Of a DNA stretch of 38,355 nt, positions 1 through 8,268 are shown piece after piece. Each line of letters starts with the position of its first letter. Positions within the stretch are counted from its first letter, which is position 1. The translations under genes were made by a program, and so were the position numbers. The notes beneath the pieces are model-generated. The model worked only from the letters and a program-made list of their open reading frames with translations. It searched no databases and was not told the origin of the DNA. The stretch is from Porticoccaceae bacterium (lineage in GTDB: Bacteria; Pseudomonadota; Gammaproteobacteria; Pseudomonadales; Porticoccaceae). The stretch spans positions 1 through 38,355 of the forward strand of contig JANQKW010000065.1 of assembly GCA_028280905.1 (NCBI GenBank). The letters are read 5' to 3'.

Positions 1-1
1 C

Positions 2-205
2 GGACACGGCGTTTTTTCCACTTTCATCCACTTGAGCGAGCTGCTGGTAGAGCCGGGCGACAGGTTGCAGCGGGGCGACCCGGTTGCCCGGGTGGGCGCC
101 ACCGGCCGCGCCACCGGCCCGCACCTGGATTGGCGCATCAATTGGTTCGATGTGAGAATTGATCCCGCCCTAGTACTGGAACACTTTCCTTTTCGTGCCC
201 ATTGA
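2..205 (+). CDS. M23 (LytM-type) metallopeptidase, C-terminal fragment
   Basis: This is the last 67 codons of a gene whose start lies before the window. The readable protein begins GHGVFSTFIHLSELLVEPGD and contains the glycine-rich turn (VGATGRATGPHLDWRINWF) typical of M23/LytM peptidoglycan endopeptidases, followed by VRIDP and a stop at 203-205. In most active M23 enzymes the last metal motif is HxH; here it reads HLD. The GPHLDW form is, from memory, common in a gammaproteobacterial M23 subgroup, so it need not mean loss of activity. The usual role is cleavage of peptidoglycan cross-links in the periplasm. The N-terminal half, with the signal peptide and first zinc ligands, cannot be seen. 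Family assignment is fairly safe; the exact substrate is not known. Confidence 0.8.
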   Translation, partial: GHGVFSTFIHLSELLVEPGDRLQRGDPVARVGATGRATGPHLDWRINWFDVRIDPALVLEHFPFRAH

Positions 206-338
206 AGCGCGACTAAATGTCTGGCAACAGGTTTGCCATCCGGCTAGAATTAGCGCCCGGTCGCAGAGCTGCCTGGCTTTCGCCGAGTCGCCGCACCCGT
301 AGTTGATATATATTTTGTTGCTAAAAGCAGGACAGCAG

Positions 339-545
339 ATGATTGATAAAAAGTTACTGAGTATTCTGGTTTGCCCGGTGAGCAAGGCCCCGTTAGAGTA
401 TAACGAAGGACAGCAAGAACTCGTCTGCAGGGCAAGCGGGCTCGCATACCCAATCCGTGACGGCATCCCGGTAATGTTGGAGAGCGAAGCCAGGCAACTT
501 CCCGCGGATGAAAAACTGCGCAGCAGCACCCCGCGTAATCCCTGA
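339..545 (+). CDS. Trm112/YcaR-like small protein
   Basis: This 68-residue protein belongs to the Trm112/YcaR (UPF0434) family: [16 protein letters not shown] at the N-terminus and [20 protein letters not shown] in the middle match E. coli YcaR closely. The family forms a small zinc-ribbon-like fold. In eukaryotes and archaea Trm112 activates methyltransferases; the bacterial role is poorly defined. Only two cysteines (about residues 12 and 30) remain, so a full four-Cys zinc site is not present. ATG at 339 is chosen over an in-frame upstream start because the family begins with M-x-[DHK]-K/R-LL and homology starts there. It sits alone between the M23 gene and the HIT gene rather than in the lpxK-kdsB context seen in enterics. 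Confidence 0.85.
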   Translation: MIDKKLLSILVCPVSKAPLEYNEGQQELVCRASGLAYPIRDGIPVMLESEARQLPADEKLRSSTPRNP

Positions 546-575
546 CCCTTTTTCCCATTTCAGAGGATACAGCCG

Positions 576-926
576 ATGGCAGAAGACAGCATATTTACCA
601 AGATTATTAACCGCGAGATTCCGTCCGAAATCCTATACGAGGACGAGTATTGTATTGCGATAAAAGATATAGCGCCCAAGGCCCCTACCCATGTGCTGGT
701 GATTCCCAGACGAGAGATTCCCAAGCTGGTCGATGCAAAAGCCGAAGATCAGGAACTGCTCGGCCATTTGATGCTGGCCACGGCCAAGGTGGCCAAACAA
801 CTGGGCGTGGACGATGCCTTCAGGGTTATCATCAACAATGGTTCGGGCGCGGGGCAAACCGTATTCCACCTGCATATCCATATTCTCGCCCAAAAGAACT
901 TTAGCGAGTCAAACCTTGGCTTTTAA
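576..926 (+). CDS. HIT-family purine nucleoside phosphoramidase (HinT-like)
   Basis: This 116-residue protein is a full-length HIT-family member. It opens with [20 protein letters not shown] and ends with the histidine triad HLHIH at residues 98-102, preceded by the conserved [13 protein letters not shown] segment. HinT enzymes hydrolyse adenosine 5'-phosphoramidates and aminoacyl-adenylates through the middle histidine as nucleophile. The location 31 bp upstream of alaS is suggestive, because aminoacyl-AMP made by synthetases is a known HinT substrate; that link is inference. A ribosome-binding stretch (cagagga) precedes the ATG at about the right distance. The protein is cytoplasmic and has no signal peptide. 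Confidence 0.9.
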   Translation: MAEDSIFTKIINREIPSEILYEDEYCIAIKDIAPKAPTHVLVIPRREIPKLVDAKAEDQELLGHLMLATAKVAKQLGVDDAFRVIINNGSGAGQTVFHLHIHILAQKNFSESNLGF

Positions 927-957
927 CAGCAGTGGGTGTCAGCCTGAGATAATCTAT

Positions 958-3558
958 ATGAACAGCGCTGAGATACGCGATGCTTTCCTAAAATTTTTTG
1001 AAAGCAAGCAACACCAGATTGTCGCCAGCAGCAGCCTGGTGCCGGGCAACGACCCGACACTGTTGTTTACCAATGCCGGGATGGTGCAGTTCAAGGATGT
1101 GTTTCTCGGGGCGGAAAAACGAGGCTATCGGCGCGCTGCCTCCTCGCAGCGTTGCGTGCGTGCCGGCGGAAAGCACAACGACCTGGAAAATGTCGGCTAT
1201 ACGGCCCGCCACCATACGTTTTTTGAGATGTTGGGTAACTTCAGCTTTGGCGACTACTTCAAGCGTGACGCCATCGCGTTTGCATGGGAGTTTCTCACGG
1301 GTGTTCTAGGGCTTCCCAAAGAAAAGCTCTGGGTCACCGTTCATATCTCTGACGACGAGGCGGCGGATATCTGGTTGAAGGAAATTGGCATAAATCCTGA
1401 CAGGTTCTCGCGCCTCGACGAAGACAATTTCTGGCAGATGGGCGACACCGGGCCCTGTGGCCCGAGTTCCGAGATTTTCTACGATCACGGTGAAGCGATA
1501 CCGGGTGGACCTCCCGGCAGTGAAAATGACGACCTGGATCGCTACATAGAGATCTGGAACCTGGTGTTTATGCAATACGAGCGCAGCGCCGATGGCGCCA
1601 TGACCCCGCTGCCGAAGCCCTCCATTGACACCGGCATGGGGCTGGAGCGCATCGCGGCGGTGATGCAGGGCGTGCACAGCAACTATGAAATCGACCTGTT
1701 CCAGGCGCTAATCAAGGCGGCCGCTGAAGTTACCAATACTCAGGATCTGGAGAATAGCTCGCTGTTCGTGATCGCCGACCATATCCGCTCCTGTGCGTTT
1801 TTAATCGTGGACGGTGTGCTGCCTTCCAACGAAGGGCGCGGCTATGTGCTGCGCAGGATTATCCGCCGGGCGCTGCGACACGGCCACAAGCTCGGACAAC
1901 AACGGCCGTTTTTCCACAAGTTGGTGGATGCGCTGGTTGAGCAAATGGGCGCCGCTTACCCGGAGCTGACGAAAAACAGTCAACAGGTTAAGAAAGTCTT
2001 GGCCGCGGAAGAGGAACAGTTCGCCAGGACTCTGGACAAGGGCATGGCAGTGCTAGAGGAGGAAATAGGGCGACTGCCGGAGAAGACCCTGCCGGGAGAG
2101 TTAATCTTTCGCCTCTATGACACCTATGGTTTCCCGGTGGACCTCACCAATGATATTGCGCGGGAGAGGGGGTATCAGCTAGACCTGGACGGTTATGACG
2201 CCTGCATGGAACAGCAGAAAAAGTTGGCCAGGGCATCGAGTAAATTTGCTAAAGACTACAGTGATTCACTGCAGCTGGAGGGTGCCACTGACTTTACCGG
2301 TTACGCCGGATATCAACAGTCCGCTGAAATAACCGGTATGTTTGTTGAAGGCGAAGCCGTAGGGGAGGCGTCGGAAGGCCAGCAGGTGTTGATTATCCTG
2401 GATAAGACGGCTTTTTATGCCGAGTCCGGCGGGCAGGTGGGTGATGTCGGCAGGATAACCGGAGAAGCAGGGCGCGCTGATGTTTACGATTGTACCAAGC
2501 AGGGCGATAGCCATATCCACCGCGCGAAAGTCACGGCGGGCGTATTAAAACTCGGTGAACCCGTCGAGGCCATGGTTGACGAGCGTGTTCGACAGGCGAT
2601 AGCACTAAACCATTCCGCGACGCATCTGTTACACGCCGCGTTGCGGCTTGAGTTAGGCGGTCATGTGACGCAGCAAGGTTCACTGGTGGATTCCGAAAAG
2701 CTGCGGTTTGATTTTTCCCATTTCGAAGCCATGACGGCCGCTCAACTAAAGGCCGTTGAGCGGCGTGTAAATAGTGAAATTCGCGCTAACTCCGAAGTGG
2801 TGACTGAGCTGATGTCCATGGAAGACGCCAAACGAAAGGGCGCCATGGCGCTATTCGGCGAAAAATACGGCGACGAGGTTAGGGTGCTCAGCATGGGCGG
2901 AGACTTCTCGGTAGAACTCTGTGGCGGCACCCATGTGCGCCGCACCGGCGATATCGGCCTGTTTAAGATAGTGTCGGAGTCGGGTATCGCCGCCGGGGTG
3001 AGACGGATCGAGGCCGTCAGCGGTGAAACGGCGCTTGATATGGTCGACGGTATCGACCAGACGCTGGACAGAGTTGCCGGGCTAATAAAGGCAACCCGGC
3101 CCAACCTTGAAGAGAAAACCCGGCAGCTTGCCGAGGCCAATCGGCAACTGACCAGAGAACTGAATGCGTTAAAGGCCAAATTGGCAGCCGCGGCAGGCGG
3201 TGACCTGGCCAGCCGAGCCAAGGATGTTGCCGGGGTAAAACTATTGGCGTCCGAACTCAGTGGCGCGGATCCGAAAGCTCTCCGTGAAACTGTCGACCAG
3301 TTGAAGAACAAACTCGGGTCAGGCGTGGTGCTGCTCGCCGCGTCCGGGGACGGCAAGGTTTCTCTGGTAGCCGGTGTCACCAAGGATTTAACTGATAGAA
3401 TAAAAGCCGGTGAACTTATGCAGTATGCCTCGTCACTGGTTGGCGGCAAGGGAGGAGGAAGGCCGGATATGGCCCAGGGTGGTGGAGCAAATGCCGACGC
3501 CGTGCCTGCAATGTTTGAAGCGGTCACCGATTGGGTGGCTGAAAAACTGAACAGTTGA
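958..3558 (+). CDS. alaS: Alanine--tRNA ligase
   Basis: This 866-residue protein is a complete AlaRS. It begins [17 protein letters not shown], carries the class II catalytic core ([32 protein letters not shown]), the editing-domain zinc ligands HSATH (552-556) and CGGTH (655-659), a coiled-coil linker and the C-terminal domain ending [15 protein letters not shown]. It charges tRNA-Ala and clears Ser- or Gly-tRNA-Ala. An in-frame start at 814 would overlap the HIT gene and add 48 non-conserved residues, so ATG 958 is preferred. It is followed by lysC and csrA, the order known from Pseudomonas and relatives. Nothing in the sequence looks damaged. Confidence 0.98.
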   Translation: MNSAEIRDAFLKFFESKQHQIVASSSLVPGNDPTLLFTNAGMVQFKDVFLGAEKRGYRRAASSQRCVRAGGKHNDLENVGYTARHHTFFEMLGNFSFGDYFKRDAIAFAWEFLTGVLGLPKEKLWVTVHISDDEAADIWLKEIGINPDRFSRLDEDNFWQMGDTGPCGPSSEIFYDHGEAIPGGPPGSENDDLDRYIEIWNLVFMQYERSADGAMTPLPKPSIDTGMGLERIAAVMQGVHSNYEIDLFQALIKAAAEVTNTQDLENSSLFVIADHIRSCAFLIVDGVLPSNEGRGYVLRRIIRRALRHGHKLGQQRPFFHKLVDALVEQMGAAYPELTKNSQQVKKVLAAEEEQFARTLDKGMAVLEEEIGRLPEKTLPGELIFRLYDTYGFPVDLTNDIARERGYQLDLDGYDACMEQQKKLARASSKFAKDYSDSLQLEGATDFTGYAGYQQSAEITGMFVEGEAVGEASEGQQVLIILDKTAFYAESGGQVGDVGRITGEAGRADVYDCTKQGDSHIHRAKVTAGVLKLGEPVEAMVDERVRQAIALNHSATHLLHAALRLELGGHVTQQGSLVDSEKLRFDFSHFEAMTAAQLKAVERRVNSEIRANSEVVTELMSMEDAKRKGAMALFGEKYGDEVRVLSMGGDFSVELCGGTHVRRTGDIGLFKIVSESGIAAGVRRIEAVSGETALDMVDGIDQTLDRVAGLIKATRPNLEEKTRQLAEANRQLTRELNALKAKLAAAAGGDLASRAKDVAGVKLLASELSGADPKALRETVDQLKNKLGSGVVLLAASGDGKVSLVAGVTKDLTDRIKAGELMQYASSLVGGKGGGRPDMAQGGGANADAVPAMFEAVTDWVAEKLNS

Positions 3559-3743
3559 ATGGTTTTTAAGCGTGGTTAACTTTTCATGCGATTTAGTGTT
3601 TAATTGCCCACTTTTCCGCCCAGCGGCGTTATCAATCGCTTATGTAGAGCAACGACACCTCGCTCTTTCTGCCTTGCTAGTCGAAAAAGTGGCCGACTGC
3701 AGGGACGATTCCATTAGTGTTAACAGGCCCTAGCATTTACCCG

Positions 3744-4976
3744 ATGAATCTTGTAGTTCAGAAATACGGTGGAACCTCGGTCGGCTCAATAGAGCGAATC
3801 CAGGCTGTTGCCCAAAAAGTTGCCGCTTCGCGGCGGGAAGGGCATCAAGTCGTCGTGGTCGTGTCCGCCATGAGCGGAGAAACCAACCGTCTTATCGCGT
3901 TGGCCGCTGAAATCCATACGAACCCCAGCGCCCGCGAAATGGATGTGCTGGTTTCCACCGGTGAACAGGTCACCATAGCGCTGCTCTCCATGGCGCTGCA
4001 TGAGGAGGGCTGTGACGCCCGTTCCTACACAGGCGGGCAGGTGCGTATACTGACCGATAACGAGCATTCCAAGGCCCGCATCCAGGAGATCGACGGACAT
4101 CGCATCCGCGATGACCTGGAGGCTGGCCGGGTTGTAGTGGTTGCCGGTTTTCAGGGGGTCGATGAACAGGGCAATATCACAACGCTTGGGCGGGGCGGGT
4201 CAGACACCACTGCTGTGGCGCTCGCGGCGGCGCTTCGTGCTACTGAGTGCCAGATTTATACAGATGTAGACGGCGTCTACACAACTGATCCACGCGTTGT
4301 GGACGACGCGCGCAGGCTGGAAAAGATAACCTTTGAAGAAATGCTGGAAATGTCCAGTCAGGGCTCAAAGGTGCTGCAGATACGCGCGGTTGAGTTTGCC
4401 GGAAAATACCAGGTGCCGCTGCGCGTACTTTCCAGTTTCGAAGAGGGCCCGGGCACACTTATTACCCTGGAGGAAGATGACGATATGGAAAAGCCAGTAG
4501 TCTCAGGAATTGCATTTAACCGGGACGAAGCCAAACTGACGATTCGCGGCATTCCGGACACACCCGGTATAGCTTCGACCGTGCTGGGCGCTATCAGCGA
4601 GGCAAATATCGAAGTTGACGTTATCGTACAGAATGTCGGCCACGATGATACGGCGTCCTTGACCTTTACCGTCCACCGCAATGATATGAGCAAAGCGGAA
4701 GCCATATTGCAGCGCATCGCCAAACAGTTAAAGGCAACTACCGTGGAGTCGGATGATCGCATTGTGAAGGTATCCATGGTGGGCGTGGGCATGCGCTCTC
4801 ACGCTGGCGTGGCCGCTACAATGTTTGAAGCGCTGGCCAGGGAAAACATCAATATCCAGTTGATTACCACCTCTGAAATCAAGATTACCGTGGTGATCGA
4901 AGAGCGTTATCTCGAGCTTGCAGTAAGGTCTTTACACTCCGCCTTTAAACTGGAGCAACAAGACCTGGTAGAATGA
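3744..4976 (+). CDS. lysC: Aspartate kinase
   Basis: This 410-residue protein is a monofunctional aspartokinase that phosphorylates aspartate at the head of the lysine/threonine/methionine/DAP pathway. The N-terminal motif is VVQKYGGTSVGS; VVVVSAMSGETNRL, TLGRGGSDTTAVALAAAL and TDVDGVYTTDPR form the kinase core, and two ACT domains (from about residue 265) provide amino-acid feedback. A GTG at 3717 is in frame, but homology begins at ATG 3744, so that start is chosen. There is no homoserine dehydrogenase fusion. It sits between alaS and csrA in the conserved order. A second, lysine-degrading pathway is encoded about 13 kb downstream, so synthesis and breakdown enzymes for the same amino acid are both in the window. 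Confidence 0.96.
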   Translation: MNLVVQKYGGTSVGSIERIQAVAQKVAASRREGHQVVVVVSAMSGETNRLIALAAEIHTNPSAREMDVLVSTGEQVTIALLSMALHEEGCDARSYTGGQVRILTDNEHSKARIQEIDGHRIRDDLEAGRVVVVAGFQGVDEQGNITTLGRGGSDTTAVALAAALRATECQIYTDVDGVYTTDPRVVDDARRLEKITFEEMLEMSSQGSKVLQIRAVEFAGKYQVPLRVLSSFEEGPGTLITLEEDDDMEKPVVSGIAFNRDEAKLTIRGIPDTPGIASTVLGAISEANIEVDVIVQNVGHDDTASLTFTVHRNDMSKAEAILQRIAKQLKATTVESDDRIVKVSMVGVGMRSHAGVAATMFEALARENINIQLITTSEIKITVVIEERYLELAVRSLHSAFKLEQQDLVE

Positions 4977-5000
4977 GCATGCAAATTTGGCAATGATTGG

Positions 5001-5028
5001 TATAATTAAGTTGTTGTATATAACAACT
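5001..5028 (+). promoter_or_regulatory. csrA upstream promoter/hairpin region
   Basis: A perfect -10-like TATAAT lies at 5001-5006, immediately followed by a 7-bp inverted repeat AGTTGTT/AACAACT (5009-5015 with 5022-5028) around a 6-nt loop. No convincing -35 box at standard spacing was found. The position fits a promoter and 5' leader start for csrA. Confidence 0.45.
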
Positions 5029-5053
5029 AAACATAAGAGCAATACGTAGTATT

Positions 5054-5149
5054 AGGAAAGGGCTTTGGCCACTAACAATAAAAATTGGCTAGGGATAAAC
5101 AGGAACCACGCAGGAAAACCTGCTTAATTAAGCAGTTAAGGAGACCACG
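5054..5149 (+). promoter_or_regulatory. csrA leader with several GGA motifs
   Basis: The leader carries AGGA at 5054-5057, 5101-5104 and 5112-5115, and AGGAG at 5139-5143, the last being the Shine-Dalgarno. The 5112 copy lies in a short hairpin, CAGG-AAAA-CCTG (5111-5122). CsrA binds A(N)GGA motifs, often in hairpin loops overlapping the RBS, and E. coli csrA is known to regulate its own translation this way. Autoregulation here is inferred from motif number and placement. Confidence 0.5.
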
Positions 5150-5332
5150 ATGTTAATACTCACCCGTCGTGTAGGTGAAACATTGGTTATTGGAGACGAA
5201 GTGACGGTTACCGTTCTTGGTGTAAAAGGAAATCAGGTACGTCTTGGTGTTAATGCGCCAAAGGAGGTATCTGTACACAGGGAAGAAATTTACCAAAGAA
5301 TTCAGTTCGAAAAACAAGAGCAGCAAAGCTAG
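5150..5332 (+). CDS. csrA: Carbon storage regulator CsrA
   Basis: This 60-residue RNA-binding protein matches the CsrA/RsmA family throughout: [18 protein letters not shown], then [22 protein letters not shown]. CsrA dimers bind GGA motifs in mRNA leaders and control translation, central carbon flow, motility and biofilm formation. ATG 5150 has a strong Shine-Dalgarno (AAGGAG, about 7 bases upstream). The position between lysC and tRNA-Ser is the conserved one. Because CsrA-type systems usually interact with c-di-GMP regulation, its closeness to the large signalling cluster beginning at 6119 is suggestive, but no sequence link is proven. Confidence 0.98.
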   Translation: MLILTRRVGETLVIGDEVTVTVLGVKGNQVRLGVNAPKEVSVHREEIYQRIQFEKQEQQS

Positions 5333-5369
5333 TCATAACCGCTTTGAATTTATAGCCGATATGTTATTA

Positions 5370-5391
5370 TGCCGCTCCCGTCGGGGCGGCA
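5370..5391 (+). terminator. Stem-loop behind csrA
   Basis: A GC-rich hairpin (TGCCGC-T-CCC / GGG-GCGGCA around GTC) follows the csrA stop codon by 37 bases. There is no long T-run after it, so it may be a weak terminator or an mRNA-stabilising structure. Confidence 0.4.
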
Positions 5392-5531
5392 GTGGCTTTC
5401 TGCTGCTTGAATTTGTGAAAGTGGCTTGAAAGCTACGGAGAAGCGAAGGCCTCATGGCGCGACGAAGCAACGCGCGACCCGGGAGCGCCTCTTCCAAACT
5501 CGATCGGAGTCGAGTTAAAAAATGACAACCT

Positions 5532-5622
5532 GGTGAGGTGGCCGAGCGGCTGAAGGCGCTCCCCTGCTAAGGGAGTATACCCTAATCCGGTATCGAGGGT
5601 TCGAATCCCTCCCTCACCGCCA
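5532..5622 (+). tRNA. tRNA-Ser (anticodon GCU)
   Basis: This 91-nt gene folds as a class II tRNA. The acceptor arm GGTGAGG (5532-5538) pairs with CCTCACC (5612-5618), followed by discriminator G and encoded CCA (5620-5622). The anticodon loop reads CTGCTAA inside the CTCCC/GGGAG stem, giving anticodon GCU for AGC/AGU codons. A long variable arm (TATACCCTAATCCGGTA) and the T-loop GGTTCGAATCC are present, as expected for tRNA-Ser. Its place just downstream of csrA is shared with Pseudomonas and relatives. The 3' end is partly duplicated at 5773. Confidence 0.97.
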
Positions 5623-5811
5623 TAAATAGAAAAGCCCGGCCTTGTGCCGGGTTTTTTATTTACGGGTTATGGGCAGGGCGAGAATCCTCGCGGGTTAGAC
5701 AAATTTGTCGGGAACAAATTTGGGCGGCCGCCAGGCCGGTCCGCAGGACCGAGGGCCATGATGGTCCGAGTCAATCCCTCCCTCACCGCCATAAATAGAA
5801 AAGCCCGGCCT
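5604..5811 (+). repeat. Direct repeat copying the tRNA-Ser 3' end and trailer (rtT-like)
   Basis: Thirty-nine bases at 5604-5642 (T-arm 3' part, acceptor 3' strand, CCA and the start of the terminator) recur without mismatch at 5773-5811, an offset of 169. The spacer 5643-5772 has no credible gene but has internal symmetry (GACAAATTTGTC; GCGGCCGC). The arrangement resembles the tandem rtT repeats behind E. coli tyrT, which also reuse a tRNA 3' end. An attachment-site remnant of an integrated element is the other reading, but no integrase gene is nearby. Confidence 0.8.
5632..5657 (+). terminator. Rho-independent terminator of tRNA-Ser
   Basis: The stem AGCCCGGC/GCCGGGTT with loop CTTGT is followed directly by a T-run (TTTTTTATTT), 10 bases after the CCA end of the tRNA. 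This is a typical intrinsic terminator. Confidence 0.85.
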
Positions 5812-6118
5812 GGCGCCAGGTTGGCTAAATATCCAACACACAAGTGTCGGTTACAAAGCAAGAAACACCTCACTGATCAAAATCCATCCAAATAGCCTAC
5901 ACATTCCATAAGAAACGTGACCGAGTTTACTTTTTGATGGCCATTTTTTAACTAATGTGGAACAGGGTAATCGCGATACAAGCCGTAAATTGATTCGAAA
6001 ATCATATTGTAAGCGCATTTACCCGAGGAATGCATTGTAATTAAGGTTGAAAAAGTAATAATAATATATAAACTGTCATTTATGACATTAATGTATATTT
6101 TCAACCAAAGGAGTGCTT
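5812..6118. other. Intergenic region upstream of the signalling cluster
   Basis: There is no credible gene in these 307 bases. The first part continues the repeat's trailer (palindrome CCTGGCGCCAGG at about 5809-5820). The last 80 bases are very AT-rich and carry the TGTCAT/ATGACA palindrome and the ribosome-binding site of the next gene, so the promoter of the cluster is probably here. Confidence 0.6.
6074..6087. promoter_or_regulatory. Palindromic operator candidate TGTCAT-TT-ATGACA
   Basis: A perfect 6-bp inverted repeat with a 2-bp centre lies 32 bases upstream of the first ATG of the signalling cluster. A nearly identical 14-mer (12 of 14 matching) occurs at 12379-12392 in the other main promoter region of the cluster. 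The shared sequence suggests one regulator for both promoters. Confidence 0.5.
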
Positions 6119-7210
6119 ATGGAACAGCTAAAAGGAATAGGGTGTGGCGCCAAAAAAGGCCTAAAAGCCTTTATCTTAGCGATGTTGGGCGTTTCTTCAG
6201 GGGCGGCTACTTATGCAGTGGAAAATACCGATGGAGGATATGAAACCCATGTTGAACAAGGAAAGTCCGGCGCCTTATCGGTATTTGGTTATTCCGCTAT
6301 AACGGAAAATCTTCGTTCTTCAATCGACTTCAGCAGCCGCGGAATCCACTTTGGTAATAGGGACGAAGTTGGCATGGTGCACGCATTGGGCCTGGACCTG
6401 CACAAGGTTTTTTCCAGCAGAGCCGGCGATTTCGGTACCTTAACCTTGCAGGGTTACCTAACCCGTATTGATAACCTGCCTGTTCGACCGGGCTTTTTTG
6501 ACGACAATCACGACACCGAGTTTGTCTACAGAATAGTCAATTTTAACTATACGGGTTGGGGCGGAAAAGCGCCTAACATTCGTATTGGACACTTTGAAGT
6601 GCCATTCGGTCTGGAGCACACCATCAACACCAATGGCACGCTGCGCGATTACAACAATGGTCGCAATTTGGGCCTCAAGGCGGACTGGGGAGCCACGTTA
6701 AACGGTGAAACAAACGTTTTTGAATATGAGGTGTCTGCGTCAACCGGCGGTGGTCAGAAGGTCGAATCCCAAAATGGCAGTTATGCTTACGCGGCTCGCA
6801 TTGGCACATTGCGGGAAAATGATTATCTGCTCGGATTCTCTGTTTATAAAGCAGAAGTTGGCAATATAGCGCGCGAACGCATTGGGCTGGACGCCCAATG
6901 GTATTTCGGATTGCATGGCTTATTCGCTGAGTTTTCTCTGGGAGAAAATGCCGGAATGGATCAATTGAACGGCTTGCTTGAATGGAATATTCGCAATTCT
7001 AATGAAGCCTGGTTTACCTATTTTCAGTTTGTTCGTTTCTCACAAAAGTTCAGCGGGGGCTGGGATGACAACTTGTCCGGTGTTGTCGGCTTGCGCTACG
7101 AACCGGACGCGCATTGGAGCTTCAGTGGTCAAGTTAAGCAGGATATTACCGGCTTTGATGGTGCGATAAGGGAAACTGCCGTCTCACTTCAAATACGCTA
7201 CCGCTTATAA
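6119..7210 (+). CDS. Predicted outer-membrane beta-barrel (porin-like) protein
   Basis: This is a 363-residue protein of unrecognised family. A signal peptide is likely (positively charged start, hydrophobic LKAFILAMLGVSSGAATYA, cleavage near AVEN). The mature part is rich in alternating aromatic/hydrophobic strands and ends VSLQIRYRL, as expected for an outer-membrane barrel, with GHFEVPFGLEH in the middle as seen in phosphate- or carbohydrate-selective porins. ATG 6119 is chosen over GTG 6113 because AAGGAG lies at the right distance. It is followed after 17 bp by a secreted protein and then by a membrane histidine kinase, so a role in signal uptake or sensing for the cluster is possible. 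No substrate can be named. Confidence 0.7.
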   Translation: MEQLKGIGCGAKKGLKAFILAMLGVSSGAATYAVENTDGGYETHVEQGKSGALSVFGYSAITENLRSSIDFSSRGIHFGNRDEVGMVHALGLDLHKVFSSRAGDFGTLTLQGYLTRIDNLPVRPGFFDDNHDTEFVYRIVNFNYTGWGGKAPNIRIGHFEVPFGLEHTINTNGTLRDYNNGRNLGLKADWGATLNGETNVFEYEVSASTGGGQKVESQNGSYAYAARIGTLRENDYLLGFSVYKAEVGNIARERIGLDAQWYFGLHGLFAEFSLGENAGMDQLNGLLEWNIRNSNEAWFTYFQFVRFSQKFSGGWDDNLSGVVGLRYEPDAHWSFSGQVKQDITGFDGAIRETAVSLQIRYRL

Positions 7211-7227
7211 ATCGGGAGGATTGAAGC

Positions 7228-8247
7228 ATGAAAATCAGAACAAAAATGGCGGGTTTGCTAATCACCTTGTTCATTGTTATGCCAAGTGGGCCGGCAAACG
7301 CTGAGGCATTTTGCGCGTTGCGCGATCCGCAAAAGAGTATCTACGATCTGTTTCCCGAAGCTACAAATTACCGTTCTATTGTGCGCGTGATTGACGAATC
7401 CACCAAGCAGGAGGTTGAAGCGCGACTACCGCCTCAGACACTGCACTTTAGTGAATTAGGTCGCCATACCTTATACGTCGCTTTGGCGGGTGACAAAGCG
7501 TTGGGTTTTATCCATGTGCGATCAGAAGCGAGTCGTTGGGGTTTGGTGGAAATTGCCTGGGCGCTGGATTTGGAACTGCGCATTATTGATTTTCGATTTC
7601 AACGGTGCCGCAGTACCAAGAAGAGGCTGCTGCAAACTGAAAACTTTCGAAATCAAATACGAGGAAAGCGCTTCGCGGAATTATTGGCGTTGCTGAAGCC
7701 AGGTACGGATGAAATAGACACAGATAAGTTGTCCGTTCCGATAGGTGCTGAAGAGTTGGCTCAAGTCTTGGTTCGCTGCGGACTCAAGACTACGCTAGTT
7801 ACCGAACTTGCGTGGCAAAAGGATATACGCGATATCACCTTGCTGCACCAGGCGAATTCTATCTTTGGCGAGGTGGGGGAAATCAGTGTAATCGACAATC
7901 CCTTTAGCGCGGCTATCGAGGAAAAGCTCAATGCGGCGTTTGGCGGCGCGTCACTCGGCACCAAACAAGAGAGCGTCGTTGTTGCCAAGGTATTTAATCC
8001 CGAGAAAAAATTTCTTGGCAGCCTTTATAGAAATACCGCAGAGATGGGCGGGCAAGCGGCGAAACTTTGGTGGGCGATTGATAAAAACAACGTTGTCAAG
8101 CAAATACATAGCTCAAACGGATGGCGTGATATGCGGGACAAGAGCGCATTCCAGGCGTTACTTGGCCGAAACTTTGCCAGTGCGGATGAGTGCAACAATC
8201 GCGCGGAAATGATGGCTTTAGAGGCCATTATTACGGCTGATCATTAA
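7228..8247 (+). CDS. Predicted periplasmic protein of unknown function
   Basis: This 339-residue protein starts with a signal peptide (TKMAGLLITLFIVMPSGPANA, cleavage before EAFCALRDP). No family was recognised. The N-terminal CALRDPQKSIYDLFPEATNY block and a segment LGFIHVRSEASRWGLVEIAW recall FMN-binding-like domains (NosR/RnfG group) only weakly, and the usual flavin-attachment motif is not visible. Four cysteines remain in the mature part. The gene starts 17 bp after the barrel-protein gene with a GGGAGGA ribosome site, and a kinase gene follows 21 bp after its stop, so the three are likely co-transcribed. The simplest inference is a periplasmic sensing partner for the kinase. Confidence 0.65.
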   Translation: MKIRTKMAGLLITLFIVMPSGPANAEAFCALRDPQKSIYDLFPEATNYRSIVRVIDESTKQEVEARLPPQTLHFSELGRHTLYVALAGDKALGFIHVRSEASRWGLVEIAWALDLELRIIDFRFQRCRSTKKRLLQTENFRNQIRGKRFAELLALLKPGTDEIDTDKLSVPIGAEELAQVLVRCGLKTTLVTELAWQKDIRDITLLHQANSIFGEVGEISVIDNPFSAAIEEKLNAAFGGASLGTKQESVVVAKVFNPEKKFLGSLYRNTAEMGGQAAKLWWAIDKNNVVKQIHSSNGWRDMRDKSAFQALLGRNFASADECNNRAEMMALEAIITADH

Positions 8248-8268
8248 TTGGGTATTGAGTCGATCAAA

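Noticed and set aside
2842-2848. GCCATGG occurrences inside coding regions (for example alaS, the patatin end, the AraC gene and the SDR gene)
   Set aside because: None has a GCC box 21 bp before it followed by TTTT, so they are taken as chance.
2742-3527. Long open frame opposite to alaS
   Set aside because: It lies antisense to a well-conserved gene, has low-complexity Ser/Ala/Pro composition and no recognisable domain; it is a shadow.
5604-5811. Functional phage or island attachment sites at tRNA-Ser
   Set aside because: The 39-bp repeat fits an att duplication, but only 130 bp lie between the copies and no integrase or phage gene is near. A remnant cannot be excluded, so it is listed as a repeat only.
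5644-5895. Small open frame in the tRNA-Ser repeat region
   Set aside because: It runs through the terminator and the duplicated tRNA end, and lacks a credible ribosome site.
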